Positions 1-8,373 of a stretch of 64,000 bases of DNA are shown here, in pieces. Within the stretch, counting starts at the first letter, position 1. The number at the start of each line of letters is the position of its first letter. Source of the stretch: Methylopumilus sp947499625 (GTDB lineage Bacteria; Pseudomonadota; Gammaproteobacteria; Burkholderiales; Methylophilaceae); contig OZ248397.1 in assembly GCA_965234475.1 (NCBI GenBank), positions 620,001 through 684,000 of the forward strand, in the 5' to 3' direction. The notes under the pieces are model-generated. The model ran no database searches, was not told the origin of the DNA, and saw nothing but the letters and a program-made list of their open reading frames with translations. The position numbers were made by a program, and so were the translations under genes.

Positions 1-800
1 ACTTGTTTTTTAAATTCTTCAATACCTAAAGCTTTCGCTAAAATTTTAATACGCGCTTTATAGATGTTGTCTCGACGACCATGGAGGTTATAGACACGAA
101 TAATAGCTTCACAATAAGTAAGCACATGCTCCCACTCGAGATGTTCGCGGATAATAGATCCAAGAATAGGGGTTCTTCCTAAGCCACCACCCACCCAAAC
201 ACGAATGGCCATTTTTTGTGCTTTATCATAATAAAATTCAAGTCCGATATCGTGGGCTTGAACAATCGCTCGATCTTGAAGACTTCCTGATACTGCAATT
301 TTAAATTTACGAGGTAGCAACGAAAATTCCGGATGGAATGTACTCCATTGCCTTAAGATTTCAGCAATCGCTCTTGGATCAATAATTTCATCAGGAGCCA
401 CACCTGCAAATTGGTCAGTGGTAATGTTACGAATACAATTGCCTGATGTCTGAATGGCATGCATTTCAACTTTAGAAAGCTCTTCTAAGATATCAGGTGT
501 CTCTTCTAACTTAGGCCAATTGAGCTGTAGATTTTGTCTCGTACTAAAATGACCATAGCCACGATCAAAGCGATCTGAAATGTCCGCTAACTTACGTAAT
601 TGTTTTGATGACAAAAGACCATAAGGAACCGCAATGCGAAGCATAGGTGCGTGACGTTGAATATAAAGACCGTTTTGTAAACGAAGGGGCCTAAATTCGT
701 CATCGGTAAGCTTGCCGCTTAAATAGCGTGATGTTTGATCTCGGAATTGAGCAACGCGTTCGTTGACAATGGTTTGATCGATATTATCGTATTGATACAT
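1..800 (-). CDS. cysI: Sulfite reductase hemoprotein (beta) subunit, N-terminal part, cut by left edge
   Basis: Assimilatory sulfite reductase reduces sulfite to sulfide using siroheme and a 4Fe-4S cluster. The start ATG lies at 800-798 on the minus strand, and the frame stays open to base 1, giving 266 residues without a stop. Seen in translation: a ferredoxin-like N-terminal half with FSTRQNLQLNWP, then TSGNCIRNITTD, PRKFKIAVSG and VGGGLGRTP, all typical of the nitrite/sulfite reductase family. The C-terminal cysteines that hold siroheme and the cluster lie beyond the window. It starts 15 bases after the stop of a TSUP permease on the same strand, so the two are probably co-transcribed, and cysB is divergent. 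Assignment as CysI rather than nitrite reductase rests on this context. Confidence 0.9.
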   Translation of the reverse strand, partial: MYQYDNIDQTIVNERVAQFRDQTSRYLSGKLTDDEFRPLRLQNGLYIQRHAPMLRIAVPYGLLSSKQLRKLADISDRFDRGYGHFSTRQNLQLNWPKLEETPDILEELSKVEMHAIQTSGNCIRNITTDQFAGVAPDEIIDPRAIAEILRQWSTFHPEFSLLPRKFKIAVSGSLQDRAIVQAHDIGLEFYYDKAQKMAIRVWVGGGLGRTPILGSIIREHLEWEHVLTYCEAIIRVYNLHGRRDNIYKARIKILAKALGIEEFKKQ

Positions 801-815
801 AATTTTTTTTAATGC

Positions 816-1586
816 TTAATGAAAAATAAGTTTCTGGCCAACATAAATTAAGATTAATGCCAAAACATAGCGAACAGTTTGTTCGCTGACTCTAGAACTT
901 AAATGACTGCCAATATAAATACCTGGAATTGAGCCGATTAAAAGCACACCTAGAAGAGAGTAATCGACGGTGCCTAAAGTTACATGGCCAAGTCCTGCAA
1001 CAAGCGTCAATGGTACCGCATGCGCTATATCAGTTCCAACAATTTTTGTAATGCCTATTCTAGGATAGATTAGCAATAGAGCAGTGACGCCAAGAGCGCC
1101 TGCACCCACTGAAGTTAAGGTTACCAAACCACCTAGGACTAAACCTAAGAGAATAGTTGCTATCGCGATGGCATTATCTGATTTTAAAAGGGTGACTTTT
1201 GATCTTTCAATGAGAAAAGGTCTAAAGATCACAGCGATAGAAGTGAGTAATAAGGCGATACCCAGATAAAATTTGATGATATCGACAGCTCCTGCAGATG
1301 TTATATCAATCTGTTTTAAATAGAATGTCGTTAAAATTGATGCAGGGATACTGCCAACCATGAGCCTTTTGACAATTTTCCAGTCAATATTGCCCAATTT
1401 ACCATGGGCAAATATACCGACAGATTTAGTCACCGATGCATAAAGAAGATCCGTGCCCACAGCAAGCGCTGGTTTAATATGGAAAAATAAAACAAGGATA
1501 GGCGTCATCAATGAACCACCACCAACGCCTGTTAAGCCTACAAGAAGACCTACTATAAATCCTGATAATATAAACCCAATATCCAT
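816..1586 (-). CDS. TSUP (TauE/SafE) family membrane permease
   Basis: A 256-residue polytopic membrane protein. It has the internal duplication of the TSUP family: a glycine-rich loop GLTGVGGGSLMTP at residues 17-29 is echoed by GLVTLTSVGAGALG near 153-166, and GTDLLYA near 44-50 is echoed by VGTDIAHA in the second half. Each half is followed by several hydrophobic segments, about eight in all. Family members move sulfite, sulfate, sulfonates or organic anions. Its position upstream of cysI on the same strand, with cysB divergent, makes a sulfur oxyanion the likely substrate; direction of transport cannot be read from sequence. The ATG at 1586 is preceded by GGGGTTGTC, a weak ribosome-binding site. 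Confidence 0.85.
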   Translation of the reverse strand: MDIGFILSGFIVGLLVGLTGVGGGSLMTPILVLFFHIKPALAVGTDLLYASVTKSVGIFAHGKLGNIDWKIVKRLMVGSIPASILTTFYLKQIDITSAGAVDIIKFYLGIALLLTSIAVIFRPFLIERSKVTLLKSDNAIAIATILLGLVLGGLVTLTSVGAGALGVTALLLIYPRIGITKIVGTDIAHAVPLTLVAGLGHVTLGTVDYSLLGVLLIGSIPGIYIGSHLSSRVSEQTVRYVLALILIYVGQKLIFH

Positions 1587-1648
1587 GACAACCCCCTATC
1601 AAAAATTAACTTTTTGGTGCTAAAGTGACTTAAATATAGCAAATTTTG

Positions 1649-1668
1649 ATATTATCAATTAATAATAT
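1649..1668. promoter_or_regulatory. Inverted repeat in the permease-cysB divergent spacer
   Basis: ATATTAT at 1649-1655 and ATAATAT at 1662-1668 form a perfect 7-bp inverted repeat with a 6-base centre. It lies between the divergent starts at 1586 and 1711. LysR-type regulators commonly bind dyads in such spacers, so it is a candidate operator for the neighbouring CysB-like protein. The spacer is very AT-rich and the repeat could be chance. A -10-like TATATT at 1695-1700 sits only 10 bases before the cysB ATG. Confidence 0.3.
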
Positions 1669-1710
1669 AATATTCTATCATTATACCTTTTAGTTATATT
1701 GGAATAAGAC

Positions 1711-2643
1711 ATGAAGCTCCAACAATTACGCTGTGTCCATGAAGTCGTAAAAAATGGGTTTAGTATCTCCAAAGCTGCTGATGCCTTACATACTTCTCAG
1801 CCTGGTGTGAGCAAACAAATCCAACTTATCGAAGAAGAAGTGGGCCTCCATATCTTTTTAAGGCATGGTAAGCGTTTGGTTGGACTTACCGAACCAGGAC
1901 AACATGTTTATCAGCGCATTAATGAAGTGCTGCGCGAAATCAAAAGTATAAAACAAGTCAGTGATGAGTTTAGTCAGTCGAACTTCGGTGTTTTAACGAT
2001 TGCGACAACACACACACAGGCTCGATATAAGCTCCCTAATGTTGTGCAAGCATTTATGAGTAAATATCCTGATGTCAAACTTAATATCCATCAAGGCAAT
2101 CCTTCACAAGTCACTGATCAAGTCGTTAAGGGCGAAGCTGATATTGGTATTGCGACCGAATCGATTAGTCAAAATAATAAATTATTCTGCATACCTTGTT
2201 ATTCATGGAATCGCTGTTTAGTGATGCCAGCAAAGCATCCGCTTGTAAAAGAAAAAACAGTCACACTTACTAAACTCGCTACTTATCCCATTATCACTTA
2301 TGACTATGCATTTACAGGTAGCACGATTGTGTCAAAAGTTTTTCATGATGCAGGCTTGACGCCCAACATTGTCTTAACAGCGATTGATGCTGACGTGATT
2401 AAAACATATGTAAACCTGGGTTTAGGCGTAGGATTAATTGCGCAAATGGCTTACGACCCCAAAAGAGACCAGGGTCTAGTAAGTATTGATGTGAGTCATT
2501 TATTTCCTACAAGTACAACCTATCTAGGTATTAGGCGCGATGTATTTTTAAGAGGTTTCATGTATGATTTTATTGAAATGTTTATACCAGAGTATCCAAA
2601 ACAGATCGTTAAGAAACTTATGTTAGAACAGGAAAATATTTAA
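1711..2643 (+). CDS. cysB: CysB-type LysR family transcriptional regulator
   Basis: A 310-residue LysR-type regulator. The winged helix-turn-helix occupies residues 1-60, with the recognition region around 18-37 (SISKAADALHTSQPGVSKQI). The effector domain begins near 92 and contains TTHTQARY at 99-106, characteristic of CysB and Cbl. In enterobacteria CysB senses N-acetylserine and sulfide and activates sulfate-assimilation genes. The divergent permease and cysI are its expected targets here. It is followed after 11 bases by fhs on the same strand, so the pair may share a transcript, which would be an unexpected link between sulfur control and one-carbon metabolism. Length and start fit the family. 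Confidence 0.92.
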   Translation: MKLQQLRCVHEVVKNGFSISKAADALHTSQPGVSKQIQLIEEEVGLHIFLRHGKRLVGLTEPGQHVYQRINEVLREIKSIKQVSDEFSQSNFGVLTIATTHTQARYKLPNVVQAFMSKYPDVKLNIHQGNPSQVTDQVVKGEADIGIATESISQNNKLFCIPCYSWNRCLVMPAKHPLVKEKTVTLTKLATYPIITYDYAFTGSTIVSKVFHDAGLTPNIVLTAIDADVIKTYVNLGLGVGLIAQMAYDPKRDQGLVSIDVSHLFPTSTTYLGIRRDVFLRGFMYDFIEMFIPEYPKQIVKKLMLEQENI

Positions 2644-2654
2644 TTGGAGGCCTT

Positions 2655-4310
2655 ATGAAATCTGATGGAGAAATTAATCAAGCAGCACCATTAAAGTCGA
2701 TCGATGAGATAGTCAAGTCAATAGACATCAAAATAGATGACTTAAATTTCTATGGCCCGTATCAAGCTAAATTAAAGCCTTCTTTCATAAACGCTTTAAA
2801 AGAGCCCAAGACAGCTAAATTAATTTTAGTGACTGCCATGAGTCCTACTCCTGCCGGCGAAGGAAAAACAACCACAACGATTGGTTTGGCTGATGCACTT
2901 TTTTTAATCGGTAAAAAATCAGCCGCGTGTCTTCGCGAACCTTCTTTAGGCCCCGTCTTTGGGATGAAAGGGGGTGCGACAGGCGGCGGATATGCTCAAG
3001 TAGCACCTATGGATAATATTAATTTACATTTCACTGGCGATTTTCATGCCATCACATCTGCTAATAATCTTTTAGCAGCTTTGATTGACAATCATATACA
3101 TCATGGCAATGCACTCAATATTGATATCAACCAAATTTCTTTTAAGCGATGTCTTGATATGAATGACCGTGCTTTAAGACATGTTGAATTAAAGCTTGGA
3201 CAAAATCATCGAGATACAGGGTTCGATATTACAAGCGCAAGTGAAGTGATGGCCATTCTTTGTTTAGCAGAGACATTAGAAGATCTTCAATATCGACTAG
3301 GTGAGATTGAAGTTGCAAAAAGAAAAGATGGTGTATTTGTTTATGCAAAGGACTTAAAAGCAGAAGGGGCAATGACAGCCTTATTAAAAGATGCTTTTCA
3401 ACCTAACCTGGTTCAGACATTGCATGGGACACCAGCCTTTATTCATGGCGGTCCATTTGCTAACATTGCACATGGATGTAACTCAGTTATCGCCACAAAA
3501 ACGGCATTGAAGTTAGCTGATTATGTGGTGACGGAAGCTGGCTTTGGTGCAGACTTAGGTGCTGAAAAATTTATTGATATCAAATGCAGGCAGTCGGGTA
3601 TCAAGCCTGACATCATTGTCTTAGTTGCGACCATTCGTGCACTCAAATTTCATGGCGGTATCAGCGTTCCTGAATTGAATCATGAAAACTTAAAAGCACT
3701 CGAACTTGGGTTTAATAACTTAAAGCGTCATATCGAAAATTGCTCACAACATTTTGGACTTGATGTCGTAGTTTCAATCAATCAATTTAATTCTGATACA
3801 GAAAAAGAAATGACATGGCTTCAAAGCGCAATAGATAAGTTGGGATTTAAAGCAATCCTTTGTTCGCATTGGTCAGATGGCGCTAAAGGTGCTAAGGATC
3901 TAGCCATCGCCGTTTTAGAAAAATTAGCAACACCTAAGTCTTGTAAATTTTTATATGAAGATCATTTAAGTTTAAAAGAAAAAATTACTACGATCGCTTT
4001 AAAAATATATCGTGCAAAAGAAGTTGAGTTTTCTGAAAGCGCCTTACAAAAACTTTTATTACTTGAAAAAAACTATGCAAGCTTCCCTGTCTGTATTGCT
4101 AAGACGCCTTTTTCGTTTTCAAGTGATCCTAAAGCACATGGTGCCCCTGAAAATCATACGCTCATGATAAGAGAATTAAGACTATCAAGAGGGGCTGGTT
4201 TTGTAGTGGCGATCTGTGGCGATCTTATGACGATCCCAGGGCTTCCTAAAGCCCCCGCAAGTGAAAGAATAAGTGTAAATGCACAAGGTCTTATCGAAGG
4301 ATTGAATTGA
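2655..4310 (+). CDS. fhs: Formate--tetrahydrofolate ligase
   Basis: ATP-dependent formation of 10-formyltetrahydrofolate from formate and tetrahydrofolate, which feeds C1 units into purine, formyl-methionine and serine synthesis. Seen in the 551 residues: the nucleotide-binding segment TPAGEGKTTT at 65-74 and the family signature around EPSLGPVFGMKGGATGGG at 95-112. Length is normal for bacterial Fhs. The start is supported by GGAGG a few bases upstream (2645-2649). In a methylotroph this enzyme connects formate with the folate pool. It sits between cysB and a YigZ-family gene that begins 4 bases after its stop. Confidence 0.95.
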   Translation: MKSDGEINQAAPLKSIDEIVKSIDIKIDDLNFYGPYQAKLKPSFINALKEPKTAKLILVTAMSPTPAGEGKTTTTIGLADALFLIGKKSAACLREPSLGPVFGMKGGATGGGYAQVAPMDNINLHFTGDFHAITSANNLLAALIDNHIHHGNALNIDINQISFKRCLDMNDRALRHVELKLGQNHRDTGFDITSASEVMAILCLAETLEDLQYRLGEIEVAKRKDGVFVYAKDLKAEGAMTALLKDAFQPNLVQTLHGTPAFIHGGPFANIAHGCNSVIATKTALKLADYVVTEAGFGADLGAEKFIDIKCRQSGIKPDIIVLVATIRALKFHGGISVPELNHENLKALELGFNNLKRHIENCSQHFGLDVVVSINQFNSDTEKEMTWLQSAIDKLGFKAILCSHWSDGAKGAKDLAIAVLEKLATPKSCKFLYEDHLSLKEKITTIALKIYRAKEVEFSESALQKLLLLEKNYASFPVCIAKTPFSFSSDPKAHGAPENHTLMIRELRLSRGAGFVVAICGDLMTIPGLPKAPASERISVNAQGLIEGLN

Positions 4311-4314
4311 GGGG

Positions 4315-4896
4315 ATGAATTGTTTTAAAAGTATTGCAACACAAGAACAAACGATTCAAAAGTCTAGGTTTATTGGATATACCTTCATAGGTGATACAAA
4401 ACAGGATATTTTACGTACCCTACAATCCATTGCTAAAGAACATCCTGACGGAAGTCATTTAGCTTTCGCTTATCAACTCAAAAAAGATCATGGATTTGAG
4501 CCTTATTATTCTGATGCGGGGGAGCCCTCAGGAACAGCTGGTAAACCTCTATTGCAATTGATCGATGCCCACAAAATTGTGGGCGGAGGAATTGGCGTTA
4601 TTCGGTATTATGGCGGCATTAATTTAGGAACAGGAGGGCTCACAAGGGCTTATGGTAGTACAGGAAAACTTGCTTTAACCCATTCCGTCATCGAGCCCTA
4701 CGTTGAGTATATTAAATTAAAATTAATTATAAATTACAATGAGTTGGATAACTTTACTCATGTAATACATTCAATGAAAGGAAGTATTTTAGATAAAGCT
4801 TTTGATGAAAAAGTGAGCCTTTCGATAAGGCTTCCCGAAGGAGAATTCGGTAAATTAAAAGTGCGTTTTCCTATGGCTGATATCAATCACTTTTAA
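4315..4896 (+). CDS. YigZ/IMPACT family protein
   Basis: A 193-residue member of the UPF0029/IMPACT family. Residues 65-76 (YYSDAGEPSGTA) and the VIRYYGGINLG segment at 95-105 are the conserved core of the N-terminal domain. The C-terminal part resembles the ferredoxin-like accessory domain of YigZ. Molecular function in bacteria is not established; the eukaryotic relatives modulate translational control. It starts 4 bases after the fhs stop with a GAGGGG-like ribosome-binding site inside the fhs end, so translation is probably coupled to fhs. Confidence 0.85.
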   Translation: MNCFKSIATQEQTIQKSRFIGYTFIGDTKQDILRTLQSIAKEHPDGSHLAFAYQLKKDHGFEPYYSDAGEPSGTAGKPLLQLIDAHKIVGGGIGVIRYYGGINLGTGGLTRAYGSTGKLALTHSVIEPYVEYIKLKLIINYNELDNFTHVIHSMKGSILDKAFDEKVSLSIRLPEGEFGKLKVRFPMADINHF

Positions 4897-4934
4897 TATG
4901 TTTAATCATATAAAAACCTTAAAAAAACATCCGT

Positions 4935-4940
4935 TATAAT
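4935..4940 (+). promoter_or_regulatory. -10-like TATAAT directly before rmuC (possible leaderless promoter)
   Basis: A perfect TATAAT ends 6 bases before the rmuC ATG at 4947. If used, transcription would begin at or next to the start codon, giving a leaderless message. The same layout, CCGTTATAAT followed by a few bases and ATG, occurs at dnaB (19929-19934). No good -35 hexamer is visible. Confidence 0.4.
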
Positions 4941-4946
4941 CAAAGT

Positions 4947-6128
4947 ATGCTTAATTTTATTCTGATTCTTCTCGTTCTCCTGTGTGCTCTAGCTGCCTAT
5001 TTGTTATGGCGCTTTCAAAACCAATCTCCTGAAGCGGGAACATTAAAGGCGCTTGAAGAAAAACATCGGGAAATGATTGTAGGTTTGAACGATAGTTTAA
5101 ATAAGTTAACCGATCGTCTTAACGTGACACTTTCAGAGCAAGGCAAAATACAAGGTGAAATTATTCGTGACACCATGGATAACGCCACCAACCAATTGAA
5201 AAATTTGCTTAATATGAGATTACAAGATATTGATAGCAAGGTTAAAGAAAGTTTGGAAGAAGGATTCAAAAAAACAAACGATACGTTTGATCGTGTCATG
5301 AAACAACTCTCCACAATTGATGAGGCGCAAAAGAAGATCGATGGTCTCACTAGCAATATAGTGAGCTTCCAGGAGTTATTGGGAGATAAAAAATCTAGAG
5401 GGGCGTTTGGCGAGGTGCAACTCGAGAGTCTGGTCCGTAATGCCCTACCGCCCGATGCATTTTCGATGCAACATACATTGTCTAATGGCAATCGAGCGGA
5501 CTGTGTTTTATTTTTACCGGAGCCAACTGGTAGTGTCGCAATTGATTCTAAATTTCCATTGGAAAGCTATAGAAAAATGTTGGAAACCAGCTTGCCGCCT
5601 GATGAGATTAAAAATGCACAAAAACAATTTAAGCTTGATATCAAAAAACATATTCATGATATCGCGAGTAAATACATCATCTCCAATGAGACATCCGATG
5701 GTGCAGTGATGTTTATTCCTGCAGAAGCCGTTTTTGCAGAAATCCATGCTTACCATTCTGATTTAATAGAAGAAGCGATGAGCCAAAGAGTATGGCTCGT
5801 CTCCCCAACAACGCTGATGGCTGTGCTCAATACAGCAAGAGCAGTCTTAAAAGACGTTGAAACACGGAAACAAGTCCATATTATTAAAGCAGAGCTTGGA
5901 AGACTTGGGCAAGAATTTGAGCGCTTTGATGTGCGCATGAAAAAATTAGCTGACAATATCAGACAAGCGCATGAGCACGCTCAAGATGTTCATGTCACAA
6001 GTCAAAAAATATCAAGACGATTTTCTCAGATTGAACGCGTGGAATTGAAAGATGATCCCAATGCGCTATTAGAATTTGAAGAAGAAATGCATGCAAAACA
6101 AGAGGAGCAAAATAAAGATGAAAGTTAA
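4947..6128 (+). CDS. rmuC: RmuC-family DNA recombination protein, membrane-anchored
   Basis: RmuC proteins limit recombination at inverted repeats and carry a PD-(D/E)xK-like nuclease fold. The 393 residues show a single N-terminal membrane anchor (residues 1-22), a long coiled-coil region (about 30-140) and the RmuC domain from about 140. That domain includes RGAFGE at 151-156 and AIDSKFPLE near 198-206, the expected active-site region. A charged, glutamate-rich tail follows. Its end overlaps the start of moaD by 11 bases. The biochemical activity has not been firmly shown in most bacteria. Confidence 0.9.
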   Translation: MLNFILILLVLLCALAAYLLWRFQNQSPEAGTLKALEEKHREMIVGLNDSLNKLTDRLNVTLSEQGKIQGEIIRDTMDNATNQLKNLLNMRLQDIDSKVKESLEEGFKKTNDTFDRVMKQLSTIDEAQKKIDGLTSNIVSFQELLGDKKSRGAFGEVQLESLVRNALPPDAFSMQHTLSNGNRADCVLFLPEPTGSVAIDSKFPLESYRKMLETSLPPDEIKNAQKQFKLDIKKHIHDIASKYIISNETSDGAVMFIPAEAVFAEIHAYHSDLIEEAMSQRVWLVSPTTLMAVLNTARAVLKDVETRKQVHIIKAELGRLGQEFERFDVRMKKLADNIRQAHEHAQDVHVTSQKISRRFSQIERVELKDDPNALLEFEEEMHAKQEEQNKDES

Positions 6129-6375
6129 ATTATTTTATTTTGCAAAGATAAGAGAAGCCATAGGCGTTGATCGAGAAGAGCTTGATCTGGCATACGATAT
6201 TAAGACGGTGTCTGATTTGATAGAGGTTTTGAAAGGCAGAGGCAGTCACTGGCAAGATATATTTAGCATGTCTTCGTCATTTAGAATGGCGGTCAATCAG
6301 GAGATGGTAGACTCTACCCATAAGATTAGCACGAATGATGAGGTGGCTTTTTTTCCTCCCATCACGGGTGGATAA
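6118..6375 (+). CDS. moaD: Molybdopterin synthase sulfur carrier subunit
   Basis: The small ubiquitin-like subunit of molybdopterin synthase, 85 residues. Its C-terminal Gly-Gly (FFPPITGG at 78-85) becomes a thiocarboxylate and donates sulfur to precursor Z. An earlier in-frame ATG at 6076 lies inside rmuC and would add a basic extension absent from the family. The ATG at 6118 gives the normal MKVKLFYFAKIRE start and is preceded by AGAGGAG, so I chose it. It overlaps the rmuC end by 11 bases and is followed 2 bases later by moaE, its partner. Confidence 0.93.
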   Translation: MKVKLFYFAKIREAIGVDREELDLAYDIKTVSDLIEVLKGRGSHWQDIFSMSSSFRMAVNQEMVDSTHKISTNDEVAFFPPITGG

Positions 6376-6377
6376 TC

Positions 6378-6827
6378 ATGTCAGTCCATCTTCAAGAAAA
6401 GTTATTTGATCTACAAAGCATCACCCAAACACTAAAAAAACTTCATAATAGTGGCGCTTCTGTTACTTTCGAAGGTTATGTCAGGGATTTTGATCTTGAG
6501 AATGAAAATTTAGATGCACTTGAGTTAGAGCATTACCCTGGCATGACTGAAAAGGCGTTATTGGAGATTGAAAGTCTAGCGATTAAACGATGGCACTTAG
6601 ACGATGTTTATATTGTGCATCGATATGGCAAGTTAAATGTCGGCGAACCCATTGTAGGGATTATCGTCTTTGCAAAACACCGCAAAGAGGCTTTTGAGGC
6701 CTGCCATTTTATTATCGATTTTTTAAAAACTGATGCGCCATTTTGGAAAAAAGAGATTACCAACCAAAAGTCATACTGGGTGGAAGCTAAAAAGCTAGAT
6801 GATGAAGAAAAGAAAAAATGGAATTAA
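6378..6827 (+). CDS. moaE: Molybdopterin synthase catalytic subunit
   Basis: The large subunit of molybdopterin synthase, which converts precursor Z to molybdopterin with sulfur from MoaD. The 149 residues carry GYVRD at 33-37, the HRYGKLNVGE segment at 81-90, HRKEAFEAC near 101-109 and the lysine-containing KTDAPFWKKE at 117-126, all in the family active site. It lies 2 bases after moaD, and tight coupling of the two subunits is typical. No other molybdenum-cofactor gene lies in this window. Confidence 0.95.
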   Translation: MSVHLQEKLFDLQSITQTLKKLHNSGASVTFEGYVRDFDLENENLDALELEHYPGMTEKALLEIESLAIKRWHLDDVYIVHRYGKLNVGEPIVGIIVFAKHRKEAFEACHFIIDFLKTDAPFWKKEITNQKSYWVEAKKLDDEEKKKWN

Positions 6828-6892
6828 ATTTTATAATTAATACATATACTTATATATATTATTTAAAGTTAAATATTGAAAAATAAAAGCCA

Positions 6893-6916
6893 ATGAAAGT
6901 GATTTTATACCTATGA
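6893..6916 (+). promoter_or_regulatory. Seven-codon upstream ORF overlapping the galU start
   Basis: ATGAAAGTGAT occurs twice, at 6893-6903 and 6913-6923, exactly 20 bases apart. The second copy is the galU start. The first opens a frame encoding MKVILYL and ends in TGA at 6914-6916, which overlaps the galU ATG as ATGA. This looks like a small duplication of the start region that left a leader peptide coupled to galU. Neither copy has a strong ribosome-binding site. The repeat and the frame are directly visible; translation of the leader is inference. Confidence 0.4.
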
Positions 6917-7779
6917 AAGTGATAAAAAAAGCTGTATTTCCAGTAGCGGGTCTTGGGACGCGCTTTTTACCTGCTACAAAAGCTAACCCAAAAGAGATGC
7001 TTCCTATTGTGGATAAACCTTTAATTCAATATGCGGTAGAAGAGGCAATTCAATCTGGTATTACTGAGCTTATTTTTGTGACGGGTCGCAACAAAAGATC
7101 TATTGAAGATCATTTTGATAAGAATATTGAGCTTGAAGCTAGCCTGATTGCATCCAATAAAAACCTTTTATTGGAGTCTATCCGATCCATCATTCCTTCT
7201 CATGTGAAATGTATCTACACCAGACAATCAGAACCCTTAGGTTTGGGTCATGCCGTTCTTCAAGCAAAAACAATCATTAACGATGAACCATTTGCTGTTT
7301 TATTGGCTGACGATTTAACTGATGCCCACACGCCAGTTTTAAAACAATTAATTATGCAGCATCAAAAAGAACAATCATCAGTCATTGCGATTGAAGACAT
7401 TCCTAAAGAAAAAACGGTGCAATATGGCATTGTTGATGTTGGGGACTCTAAAAATAATTTATACAAAATTAATTCAATTGTAGAAAAGCCTCAGCCAAAA
7501 GATGCACCATCCACTTTGGGTGTAATTGGTCGTTATGTATTTAACGCAGAAATTTTCGATTGCTTAGAAAAAATTAAACCTGGGAAGGGTGGAGAGATCC
7601 AACTCACTGACGCTATTCAAATGTTGCTTGGTCAGCAAGCAATCTTCGCATATCTATTTGAAGGTAAGCGTTATGATTGCGGCGACAAATTGGGTTTCAT
7701 AAAGGCCAATATCGAATTTTCAAAAAAACATCCAGAAATCGGAAAAGAATTTACAGCATTTCTAAAATCAGTATCATGA
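6913..7779 (+). CDS. galU: UTP--glucose-1-phosphate uridylyltransferase
   Basis: Makes UDP-glucose from UTP and glucose-1-phosphate for cell-envelope polysaccharides. The 288 residues begin with the family signature KAVFPVAGLGTRFLPATK, continue into PKEMLPIVDKP (nucleotide binding) and contain VEKPQPKDAPS and GRYVF further on, as in bacterial GalU. The start at 6913 gives the normal N-terminus. The spacer upstream is AT-rich and contains the short ORF described separately. hpt follows after 16 bases, so they may share a transcript. Confidence 0.95.
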   Translation: MKVIKKAVFPVAGLGTRFLPATKANPKEMLPIVDKPLIQYAVEEAIQSGITELIFVTGRNKRSIEDHFDKNIELEASLIASNKNLLLESIRSIIPSHVKCIYTRQSEPLGLGHAVLQAKTIINDEPFAVLLADDLTDAHTPVLKQLIMQHQKEQSSVIAIEDIPKEKTVQYGIVDVGDSKNNLYKINSIVEKPQPKDAPSTLGVIGRYVFNAEIFDCLEKIKPGKGGEIQLTDAIQMLLGQQAIFAYLFEGKRYDCGDKLGFIKANIEFSKKHPEIGKEFTAFLKSVS

Positions 7780-7795
7780 TGCAGTTTATTCGTTG

Positions 7796-8329
7796 ATGGA
7801 TACCATCCAAGCATTAATTCGTAAATCTTCTGTAATCTACTCAGAAATTGAAATAAAAACAGTAATTCAGAATATTGCAGATCAAGTCAATCAAACAATT
7901 AAAACAGATGATCTATATGTTTTATGTGTGATGAATGGTGCATTAATTTTTGCAGGCCAACTTTTACCTCGCCTAGAAAAGAATATTCAATATAGTTATA
8001 TTCACGCAACACGCTATGCAGCCTCTTTGACTGGCGGTCCAATTTATTGGCTTGTAAAGCCATCAAAAGATATTGAAGGGAAAACTGTTTTGATTCTTGA
8101 CGATATCTTGGATGAAGGCATTACCCTTAGAGAAATTGTAACTACATGCGAAGCCATGAAAGCCAAAGCCATCTATACCGCTGTGTTATTTGATAAAGAT
8201 ATAGTAAAAGAAAAATCTTATATCCCAAATTTTATAGGCCTTAAAGTGCCCAATAGATTTGTGTTTGGATACGGCTTAGATTGCAAGGGTTTAGGGCGAA
8301 ATCTTCCACATTTGTATGCTTTGAATTAA
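7796..8329 (+). CDS. hpt: Hypoxanthine-guanine phosphoribosyltransferase
   Basis: Purine-salvage enzyme that joins hypoxanthine or guanine to PRPP. The 177 residues contain the PRPP-binding motif VLILDDILDEGIT at about 98-110 and the C-terminal VPNRFVFGYGLD segment that contacts the purine. A TTG immediately upstream (7793) would add one residue; ATG at 7796 is the simpler start. The substrate could be narrower than the name suggests, because betaproteobacterial members of this subfamily are annotated simply as hypoxanthine-guanine phosphoribosyltransferase. Confidence 0.88.
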   Translation: MDTIQALIRKSSVIYSEIEIKTVIQNIADQVNQTIKTDDLYVLCVMNGALIFAGQLLPRLEKNIQYSYIHATRYAASLTGGPIYWLVKPSKDIEGKTVLILDDILDEGITLREIVTTCEAMKAKAIYTAVLFDKDIVKEKSYIPNFIGLKVPNRFVFGYGLDCKGLGRNLPHLYALN

Positions 8330-8373
8330 AAGCATCTTATGTTTTCTTAATTTAATGTCACAATAACGACCAT

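Noticed and set aside
5015..5491. 158-codon minus-strand ORF within rmuC
   Set aside because: Antisense to a clear RmuC coding region, low-complexity composition and no family resemblance.
6076..6117. Upstream start for moaD
   Set aside because: It lies in rmuC and would add a basic extension that the family lacks; the ATG at 6118 has the ribosome-binding site.
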